In this document: positions 16,851 through 23,422 of the stretch, piece after piece
How positions within the stretch are numbered: position 1 is the stretch's first letter
Layout: each line of letters begins with the position of its first letter
Origin: an uncultured Opitutales bacterium
GTDB lineage: Bacteria; Verrucomicrobiota; Verrucomicrobiia; Opitutales; Intestinicryptomonadaceae
Direction of reading: 5' to 3'
Assembly (NCBI GenBank): GCA_934613645.1
Contig: CAKTTC010000002.1
Coordinates: 1 to 64,000 of the forward strand
DNA length: 64,000 nucleotides
The notes under the pieces: generated by a model
Seen by the model: the letters and a program-made list of their open reading frames with translations, nothing else
Told to the model about the DNA's origin: nothing
The model's database searches: none
Made by a program: the position numbers and the translations under genes

Positions 16851-16878
16851 CGGCGCGGATTTTTCCGCGTCTTTTTTT
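16851..16878 (+). terminator. Second copy of the DUF4432 terminator
   Basis: CGCGGA-TTTT-TCCGCG plus a seven-base T-tract, repeating the hairpin at 14374-14397 in the same position relative to the DUF4432 3' end. The following 100 bases to 16975 contain another GC-rich partial hairpin before an A-tract (16922-16957) that may end the minus-strand gene at 16976. Confidence 0.65.
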
Positions 16879-16975
16879 GCTGGTCGGGGCGCGAAGAGAT
16901 GGGAGTGTGGGCGCAAGGCGCAAAAAAACGCGGCGTCGATTTCTCGGCGTCGCGCTTGGGGAAAAGAGTTTAGTT

Positions 16976-18802
16976 CTATTTTATTCCAAAGAAATTTTTA
17001 CACTTCCTCCAAAAAGTCGGTTTGAACAGTTTGTAGTTGCGCGACTCAACCGTTCGGTCTTTGTAGGTGAACGCGGAGTCGGAGTAGTTGGTCACGATTT
17101 CCGAGCCGTCGGAGAAGACGCTCAGGAAAACGTCGGGCGCAAGTTCGCGGTGGTCGTCCATAAATTCGTATTGCAAATACTTCATCGGCTGGTAGGCCTT
17201 GTATGCCTCGGCTATGAGTTTCTGGTTTTCCGCGCTCTTGTAGCTTAGAAAATAGAACGTGGGACGCCCGTTAAGCTCCGCCATTTTAAGCACCTTCTTC
17301 CACTTTACGCCGAACGCCGAAAACTGCGTACCGCAGCTCGAGCCTTCGTAGGTGGGGTCTATTGTATCCCAATAGGGATTGCTCAAAATAATGCCGTGGT
17401 AGACTATGTGCCAGAACGGAACGGGGCCTTTATTGAGAACGGGGTCCTTCCTTCCGCAGTGGTTGGGATACGCCCATACGTATAGCGAGAAGTCGAGATT
17501 GCCCGCGAAGGAGTCGTTCGGACCCTCGCTGCCGAAACCTCCGTGCGCCTTTTGAGAAGCCGCCGCGACAAGCCCCATGTATTCCGCCGTCTCCTTGCGC
17601 GAACATGGGTGGCGTTTGTCGAAACACGGATAGGGATGTATACAGGAATAAACGTCGTTGTGTTGCGTGCCCTTGAAACCGAGGTCGAGGATTATTTTGT
17701 TGTCGCGTTCCACGAACGTTTCGTAGTGCATTTTCTGGCACGGATAATACGCCGTTCCTCCCGCCAAAATAAGCTGGTGGCGCATTTTGCCGTCGGCGCG
17801 GCGCGCAACGTATTTTTCGTCCCAATCGTCGGAAATCTCGTAGATGTCGGTATTACAGATGTGGTTTGTAATCTGGTAGCCGAGAGACTTGGCTGTTCTG
17901 ATTGTTTCGCGCAGTTTCTTCTCCCCGCCGAACTCTTCGGGAATGGGAAGCAGCTGGGGATAGCGTCCGTCGAAACCGCCCGCATTCCAGCCGACAAGGC
18001 ACATTTCCGCCTTTTCCACACCGAGGGATTTTATGCCTTTCATGATTGCGGAACATTCGTCGAACGAGTGCATTACGCGCAGTTTGGGCTCGTTTTCGGG
18101 CGTCTGGCGGGCGATTTTGTCTTTGTTGTCTTTTATGCCGTTTTTGATTCGCACAAAAATACTGTCAACGGTATAAGCCAACACGGGATTGTTTTTTACG
18201 CGCTCTTTAAGGGGACGGACAACGCCGTTTTCAAGCTGGTATTTGCGGTAGGTCCGCGCCATTCCCGCGTAGTTGGCGTCGTCGCCATCGAGCTTGTAGA
18301 CATCTATTACAACGTCCTCATACGGTCCCTGCGGAATTGATCCGATGTAGAACTTGGGAAAGACTTTGTATTCGCCCTTGTTTACCGTAACGAACTCTGA
18401 AAACTCGTAGCGCATTCCCTTGACGATTGCAACAAACGTCCCCTGCGGATTCTGTATACCGAAAATCGGCATTGCCCCCCAAACATCAACCTTGCCTTCG
18501 TCGAGAACGAACGTTCCCATTTGGCTGTCGCCCGTGACGAAGTAGCCGGTATCGCCTTTTTTTGCCGAAAAAGCGTCGAAGAAAACTTCGAGCACATCGG
18601 CGTTGGCAAGTTTTTCTTTGGGCAACTGAAAACGCCAAACGTTCTTTTTTATTTTTTCGAGTTTTACGCTTTCTGTTTGCGGCGTTCCGCGTTTTGTTAT
18701 CGTGATTACGGCGTCATCGACAGCCGCAAAAGCGGCCGACGACGAGGCAAACAACGCTATCGCGCCCAACAGAGCGCGCAATGGGATATATTTTTTTACC
18801 AT
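16976..18802 (-). CDS. Secreted GH101/DUF5696-like putative glycosidase
   Basis: A 608-residue exported protein with a classical signal peptide (ALFASSSAAFA cleavage). A beta-sandwich N-terminal region (about 25-190) precedes a TIM-barrel-like part: ECSAIMKGIKSLG, CLVGWNAGGFDGRYPQLLP, LGYQITNHICNTDIYE, KIILDLGFKGTQHNDVYSC and GGFGSEGPNDSFAGN. This order, with an Asp after the hydrophobic strand and a later Glu, recalls the GH101/GH129 endo-alpha-N-acetylgalactosaminidase clan and DUF5696 proteins. Catalytic residues cannot be assigned with confidence. Placed 42 bases downstream of the fucosidase gene on the same strand, it probably shares its operator-controlled transcription and may act on the same glycoprotein glycans. 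Confidence 0.55.
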   Translation of the reverse strand: MVKKYIPLRALLGAIALFASSSAAFAAVDDAVITITKRGTPQTESVKLEKIKKNVWRFQLPKEKLANADVLEVFFDAFSAKKGDTGYFVTGDSQMGTFVLDEGKVDVWGAMPIFGIQNPQGTFVAIVKGMRYEFSEFVTVNKGEYKVFPKFYIGSIPQGPYEDVVIDVYKLDGDDANYAGMARTYRKYQLENGVVRPLKERVKNNPVLAYTVDSIFVRIKNGIKDNKDKIARQTPENEPKLRVMHSFDECSAIMKGIKSLGVEKAEMCLVGWNAGGFDGRYPQLLPIPEEFGGEKKLRETIRTAKSLGYQITNHICNTDIYEISDDWDEKYVARRADGKMRHQLILAGGTAYYPCQKMHYETFVERDNKIILDLGFKGTQHNDVYSCIHPYPCFDKRHPCSRKETAEYMGLVAAASQKAHGGFGSEGPNDSFAGNLDFSLYVWAYPNHCGRKDPVLNKGPVPFWHIVYHGIILSNPYWDTIDPTYEGSSCGTQFSAFGVKWKKVLKMAELNGRPTFYFLSYKSAENQKLIAEAYKAYQPMKYLQYEFMDDHRELAPDVFLSVFSDGSEIVTNYSDSAFTYKDRTVESRNYKLFKPTFWRKCKNFFGIK

Positions 18803-18844
18803 AATATATGATGTTTTAAGCTTTGTTTAGGTTTACAGTTCCCG

Positions 18845-20593
18845 CTATTTCAGGTTGAATTTCACCGCAACGGGCAATTCCGACTTAGCGAGCGAATCCG
18901 GAAGCGTAAGCACCGCACCCTCTTTCTTGGCGGGGTTTTTGTATTTCCACCCAATCTTTGCGCCCGTTGCGACATCGCTGAACTGCGCGTTCTGTACGGG
19001 CGAGAACTTCAATTCAACCTGCTTTGCGGGATTTTTGAGGATTGCAAAACCGAACTTTCCGTCCTTCGTGCGCGTGTATGCCGCGCCGTCGCAATGGAAG
19101 GGGGCAAGCATACGCGTGGCATAGATTGCCTCGCCGTTGTTTGCAAGCCAACCGCCGATGTCCAAGAGTCGGCGTTTCTGGATTTCGGGAAGACCGCCCT
19201 GCCCGTCGGGGTTGACAATCAGCAGCAGGTTGCCGCCGCGCGCGACCATATCGGCGAACATATTGATGAATTCTTTGGAGGTGATGACGTTTGTTTCATT
19301 GTCCTGCCAGTTGTTTCCGTAAGACTGGCTAATGCCGCGGCACGCCTCCCACGGGTGGTAGGAATCGACGGAGATTTCAGCGGACGTGTCGCCGAACTCG
19401 TCGGTGAAGAAGTCGCCGCGGATTGTTCTAAGCCAAGTGCGCTTTCTGCCCTTGAAGTTCTTCTTGGCAAGCTCCTCGGGAGCGGCACGCCCGTAGCGGT
19501 CGTTTACCGCCACTTCCTTTTTGCCCTCGTTTACGTTGTAGAAGTAGGCGGAAATGTCGTAGGTGCGGAAGTATGTCGCGGGACCGGCCCAGTCGGCGTC
19601 ATACCAGACGATGTCGGGCGAATACTTGTCGATGAACTCGATTGCCTGCGGAACGATGTAGTCTTTGATGAAGTCTTTGACGGCGATTTTGCCCGACGCC
19701 ATATCGTTAAGCTTCGGGTCGAAGTCTTCGACCGCGCCCATCTTGCCCCAGCGGTATGTGCCGAGCGTTCCGTCGGGCTTGAGAATGGGGGCTTCCCACT
19801 CGTCGATTGAGAAATAGAAGCCGAATTTCATGTCGTTTTCTGCGCACGCTTTTACTATCTCCTTGACGAAATCGCGCTTGGGCCCCATTGCAGCGGAGCT
19901 GCGCAGGGTGAAGGAGCTGTCCCACAGGCAGAAGCCGGAGTGGTGCTTGTTGAAGGGGACAACGTATTTTGCGCCCGACTGTTTGAACAGCTTTACAAGT
20001 TTTTCGGCGTCGAATTTTTCGCCCTTGAAAAGCGGAATGAAGTCGTCGCGCTGGAAGTCTTCGCCCCAATTTTTGACGTGGTAGTCTTTGTAGCCGTAGA
20101 ACGCGGATTTGGGCGTAAAGTTGCTATACATTCGCTGCTCATACCAGTCGGGATACATTGCACCCTGCTCCTTTTTGGGCGCCCACGAGGGAATCGACCA
20201 CAAGCCCCAGTCGAAGAATATGCCGAATTTTGCGTCCAAGAACCACTCGGGGCACTTGTGGGAGTCGATACTCTGCGGGGTGGGTTTCCATTTGCCCTTG
20301 TCATTTACCGCCTCCATTTTGGCGAACGTTTCCGCCGCCTTTTTCATTGTTTTTTCCGAATACTTTTCGCTGATTTGCTCTACAGTGAGCGGATAGCGTT
20401 GGCGTTTCCAGCCGTCGGGGCGGCGGAATTCCTTGGGGGCGAGTGGGTGGTTTACAAGCGCAGTGGAAGAACGCGTTGTGATTTCGCCGGGGGCGTCGAC
20501 AGCCGACGCCTGTTTCGGCGCGTTCTGGGCGCAGCCGCACAAAAGCGACAACGCCGAAACGCCGATGATTTCCTTTAACAAGTAGTGTTTCAT
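18845..20593 (-). CDS. GH29 alpha-L-fucosidase, lipoprotein
   Basis: A 582-residue enzyme starting at ATG 20593, which has AGGAAAT just upstream. The N-terminus is a lipoprotein signal ending ALSLLCGC, so it is likely membrane-anchored outside the cytoplasm. GH29 hallmarks: WFLDAKFGIFFDWGLWSIPSW, GAKYVVPFNKHHSGFCLWDS, and DIVWYDADWAG with Asp332 as nucleophile. A C-terminal beta domain completes it. It hydrolyses alpha-L-fucose from glycans such as mucin or host N-glycans, with retention of configuration. The promoter region carries a perfect TTAAC-type palindrome shared with the 10.6-kb operon. Confidence 0.92.
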   Translation of the reverse strand: MKHYLLKEIIGVSALSLLCGCAQNAPKQASAVDAPGEITTRSSTALVNHPLAPKEFRRPDGWKRQRYPLTVEQISEKYSEKTMKKAAETFAKMEAVNDKGKWKPTPQSIDSHKCPEWFLDAKFGIFFDWGLWSIPSWAPKKEQGAMYPDWYEQRMYSNFTPKSAFYGYKDYHVKNWGEDFQRDDFIPLFKGEKFDAEKLVKLFKQSGAKYVVPFNKHHSGFCLWDSSFTLRSSAAMGPKRDFVKEIVKACAENDMKFGFYFSIDEWEAPILKPDGTLGTYRWGKMGAVEDFDPKLNDMASGKIAVKDFIKDYIVPQAIEFIDKYSPDIVWYDADWAGPATYFRTYDISAYFYNVNEGKKEVAVNDRYGRAAPEELAKKNFKGRKRTWLRTIRGDFFTDEFGDTSAEISVDSYHPWEACRGISQSYGNNWQDNETNVITSKEFINMFADMVARGGNLLLIVNPDGQGGLPEIQKRRLLDIGGWLANNGEAIYATRMLAPFHCDGAAYTRTKDGKFGFAILKNPAKQVELKFSPVQNAQFSDVATGAKIGWKYKNPAKKEGAVLTLPDSLAKSELPVAVKFNLK

Positions 20594-20708
20594 ATTTCCT
20601 TTCGTAATTAAAATTCCGCGCCGAACCGAAACGGCAACGCGCGCCTCTCCCCGAACGCCGCGCATTTTCCGCCGTTTAGCAAATTGGCAGTGCGCGGTGT
20701 CGAATTGG

Positions 20709-20743
20709 TGTTAACGTTAACAAAACCCAAATGCGCGTGTCAA
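20709..20743 (-). promoter_or_regulatory. Promoter with perfect palindromic operator ahead of the fucosidase gene
   Basis: On the minus strand TTGACA (20743-20738) is followed after about 16 bases by the perfect 14-bp palindrome TGTTAACGTTAACA (20722-20709), which overlaps the -10 position. The arrangement and sequence match the operator at 10604-10617. The layout fits repression by a LacI-family protein released by a sugar. Confidence 0.6.
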
Positions 20744-20753
20744 CATTTTTATC

Positions 20754-20779
20754 AAAAAAAACCGCCGAAAAGGCGGTTT
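20754..20779 (-). terminator. Intrinsic terminator after the phospholipase-like gene
   Basis: ACCGCC-GAAAA-GGCGGT (20761-20777) with an A-run on its left, that is a T-run on the minus strand. It lies 27 bases beyond the stop of the gene at 20806. Confidence 0.8.
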
Positions 20780-20805
20780 GCGTAAAAAAAATCCCCCGTT
20801 TGCTG

Positions 20806-22488
20806 CTATTTGTTCTCCGACAAAATGCGGACGCACTCGGCGAAGAGAGCCGAACCGAAAGAATCGGTTATAGGCTGCAACCAATCGGGCATTTCCGTTT
20901 CTTTGGAGAACATAAAAGGCAGGAACATATACGCGGGAACGTAGACGTATTTGAACTTTCCGTCAACCTTCTTTGCCGATGCAACGCAGTATTTGGAGCC
21001 GTCGGGCAAAACGAGGTTCATGAGGGGCATTACGTCTTTGTCGGGCAGGATTTCGCACACGGCAACGGGTTTATTCCAGCCAGTCTGGTTGGGATTGTCG
21101 TTAAAGCCCAAAACTTTTTCGGGGGAAATTTTTTGCAGGCGCGGGCAAAGTTCTATTTTCATTTTGAAAATAACGTCGTCGTTCTGCCTGCCCCACTCGC
21201 GCGAAACGGGAGTTTCGTTATTGGGGCGTTTGGCTATTTTCATGGTGGTGGGGCCTTCGTTAAGCCCGCCTATGAAAATTATTTTTCCGCCGTTTTTTAT
21301 GTATTTATCTACATTTGCGCGCAGGCGTTTTGCAACGCCGTTTTTGGAATGGATTACAAGTATCGGAATTTTTTCTGCGTCGGGCGCGGATTTTTCAATG
21401 TCGGGGAACGAAAACAGTTCTACGTTTCCGCCGGATTTCTTGAATGCGCGCGCGATTGACGACGTTGCAAAACGCGAACCGAAGCCGTGTTCGCCCATTC
21501 CCATTTCATACGAAGATTCGGCGATAAACCCGACGGCGGGATATTTTTTGTTGTTCCAAAGTCCGTTGTAAACGCTGTCGTCGCGGGCATCGCGGGCGCG
21601 GATATAGGCGTTGAAACGCTTCTGGTATTCGGCAAAAACGGGACGTTCGGAAAGGGGCTTGTCGAGCCACGCCAAGTCGAGCTTTTCGGGGTCGAGGGGC
21701 TGGTCGGATTTTGCGATAAGCCAAGCCGAGTAGACTATGTTTACGCCGTCCATCGTCTGGGTTGCAAGAGTCTTGGCGATTGCCTCAGCCGACTCTTTGG
21801 ATGGCGAGCCGTCTTTGTTCACTTTGCCGATGTAGACTTCCTGCGCGGCCATATTTTTGTCGGCAATGACGCCCGTCATCATAATGTCGCAAAGGGCTTC
21901 GTCGAGTTTTTTGACGCGCGAATCGGGCTTGAAGTCGCCGATGATTTCGCGGGCGCGCGCGGTGATAGCCTTGTCGTTTCTGATTTTCCACAGGTCGTCG
22001 TGGCGAAGTTTGGGGTATTTGACGTGCTTATACTTTGTGTAGCGCAAATACTGCATCATCGAACCGTGGTTGAACGCGCCGCCGTCGGCGTAGGCGTGAA
22101 GGAGCGTTCCCGCGTAGAGAGCCGCCTTGTCGGGGCGGTTTTCGCGAAAAGCCTTGGCGAGGGCGAAAAACTCTATCCCCTTGGAATACGGGCGGTGAAG
22201 CCTGTCACGCTTTTTGTCGGTAGCGCGGGCGATGTAGGGGAGGTCGTCGCCCATAATTTCCTCTTCCTCCTTGGAAAACTCATACTTTTTTTCCGCGGGC
22301 CCGTCGGGATAATGAGACCACCGCTTAATCATCAACTGCTGCTGCTCGGGCGACCAAAAGTTGCGAACTTCCGCAGGCAGATAATTTAAAACCCACTCAA
22401 TATGAGTGTTGTGCCCGGGCCCCCACGCAAACAACCACGCAGGCACGCACACACACATTGTAATAATCAGTTTAGTTAGTTTTTTCAT
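20806..22488 (-). CDS. Secreted zinc phospholipase C/S1-P1 nuclease-like protein with extra C-terminal domain
   Basis: A 560-residue exported protein. After the signal peptide the mature chain begins WGPGHNTH (Trp22), and the N-terminal Trp is itself a zinc ligand in the phospholipase C/S1-P1 superfamily. Further metal-site candidates are HRPYSKGIEFF and LLHAYADGGAFNHG. These suggest a trinuclear zinc, all-alpha hydrolase in the first half (about 22-280). The second half (about 310-500) reads PILVIHSKNGVAKRL, then KYIKNGGKIIFIGGLNEG, an alpha/beta pattern like a GATase/beta-galactosidase-trimerisation fold. This combination is unusual and the substrate is unknown; phosphodiester or phospholipid cleavage is inferred from the first half only. 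Confidence 0.55.
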   Translation of the reverse strand: MKKLTKLIITMCVCVPAWLFAWGPGHNTHIEWVLNYLPAEVRNFWSPEQQQLMIKRWSHYPDGPAEKKYEFSKEEEEIMGDDLPYIARATDKKRDRLHRPYSKGIEFFALAKAFRENRPDKAALYAGTLLHAYADGGAFNHGSMMQYLRYTKYKHVKYPKLRHDDLWKIRNDKAITARAREIIGDFKPDSRVKKLDEALCDIMMTGVIADKNMAAQEVYIGKVNKDGSPSKESAEAIAKTLATQTMDGVNIVYSAWLIAKSDQPLDPEKLDLAWLDKPLSERPVFAEYQKRFNAYIRARDARDDSVYNGLWNNKKYPAVGFIAESSYEMGMGEHGFGSRFATSSIARAFKKSGGNVELFSFPDIEKSAPDAEKIPILVIHSKNGVAKRLRANVDKYIKNGGKIIFIGGLNEGPTTMKIAKRPNNETPVSREWGRQNDDVIFKMKIELCPRLQKISPEKVLGFNDNPNQTGWNKPVAVCEILPDKDVMPLMNLVLPDGSKYCVASAKKVDGKFKYVYVPAYMFLPFMFSKETEMPDWLQPITDSFGSALFAECVRILSENK

Positions 22489-22507
22489 TTTTTAGGTTTT
22501 TTATTTT

Positions 22508-23320
22508 TTATAATTCCGAAAGTGGCGGCGTTTTTACATTTCCGAAAGCGGCGTCGATTGAGCTTTGCTCAATGCGCCTTTGACTATTGGGTAAAGACTG
22601 CCCTCCTTGAGAACGCGCCATCACAAAAGTTGCCGCAGGCAAGCTTTTGGGAAGTATAATTGCGCAGCAATTACCCCGCAGGGGTGAGCCGTTGAATTGC
22701 GCCTTTATTTCATTGGCGCAAGAGAAACACTCTTGTGCGAGCGAATACAAAACGCAGTTTTTTTTAACTTTCCTAAAGAGGCGCGGATTGAACTTTGTTC
22801 AATCCCGCTTTGATTATTCGGTAAAGCTTGTGTTCCTAAGAACGCGTCATTACCACTTCTTTTAGCGCGGCAAAACGGGGTTCAGACAAGGCTTTGAAAA
22901 ATTTTTGCGCAGGCTTTTTATGTTTCCTAAAGAGGCGCGGATTGAACTTTGTTCAATGCCGCTTTGATTATTCGCTAAAGTTTGTGCCCTTGATAGCGTG
23001 TCATCACAAAAGTTGCCGCAGGCAAGCTTTTGGGAAGTATAATTGCGTAGCAATTACCCCGTAGGGGTGAGACGTTGAATTGCGCCTTTATTTCATCGGC
23101 GCAAGAGAAACACTCTTGTGCGAGCGAATACAAATTGAGCTTCAGGCGAGGCTTCAAAAAAAATTTGCGGTGGCGGCTGTAGTAGACCTACTGCCCCACT
23201 GCAAATTCTTTTTTGAAACTTTTTTACATTTCCTAAAGCGGCGCGGATTGAAATTCATTCAATTCCGCTTTGATTATTTGTTAAAGCTTGTGCCCTTGAG
23301 AACGCGTCAAACGCAGTTTT
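22508..23320. repeat. Hairpin repeat cluster (family A), with a 215-bp unit present twice
   Basis: An 800-bp gene-free block. Four copies of the family A core occur, at about 22537-22600, 22768-22830, 22922-22980 and 23228-23290, each with a palindrome such as ATTGAAC-TTT-GTTCAAT inside TTTCCTAAAG.GGCGCGG...CCGCTTTGATTATT. A longer unit, 22537-22751, recurs at 22922-23134; its last 140 bases differ at only a handful of sites and hold successive hairpins: AAAAGTTGCC-GCA-GGCAAGCTTTT, AATTGC-GCA/GTA-GCAATT, CCCC-GCA/GTA-GGGG and CGCAAGAG-AAACA-CTCTTGTGCG. The differences inside the short hairpins fall in the loops, not the stems. Minus-strand frames through the block are not conserved as protein. 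Confidence 0.75.
23150..23219. repeat. Long hairpin element (family B)
   Basis: GGCTTCAAAAAAAATTTGC at the left pairs with GCAAATTCTTTTTTGAAAC at the right, around a central GTAGTAGACCTAC. It is a near full-length imperfect palindrome of about 70 bases and shares outer GGCTTCA and the GTAG..CCTAC core with the element at 23325-23394. Confidence 0.6.
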
Positions 23321-23324
23321 AGGC

Positions 23325-23394
23325 AAGGCTTCACGTTTTTGTTGCGATGGGAGCGTAGTTAACCTACGTGACCGAGCAACAACAAACAGTGAAA
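23325..23394. repeat. Long hairpin element (family B)
   Basis: GCTTCACGTTTTTGTTGC pairs with GCAACAACAAACAGTGAA, with a central GCGTAG-TTAA-CCTACG. The core GGGAGCGTAGTTAACCTACG followed by TGACCG matches that of the 6.6-kb element at most positions. Confidence 0.6.
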
Positions 23395-23417
23395 CGCAGC
23401 ATAAAGCTGCGTTTCAC
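23389..23417 (-). terminator. Terminator of thrS
   Basis: GTGAAACGCAGC-ATAAA-GCTGCGTTTCAC is a perfect 12-bp stem five bases beyond the thrS stop. On the minus strand a T-rich stretch (TGTTTGTTGTTG) follows. It abuts a family B hairpin. Confidence 0.7.
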
Positions 23418-23422
23418 GCGTT

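Noticed and set aside
16639..17025. 128-codon plus-strand frame over the DUF4432 fragment
   Set aside because: It reads the fragment in the wrong frame (Arg-rich); the correct frame gives the DUF4432 C-terminus and a stop at 16822.
22508..23157. Two similar minus-strand frames in the repeat block (both with SPLRGNC.AIILPKSLPAA)
   Set aside because: Similarity comes from the duplicated hairpin unit. Most base differences change the amino acid while keeping the DNA fold, so protein coding is unlikely.
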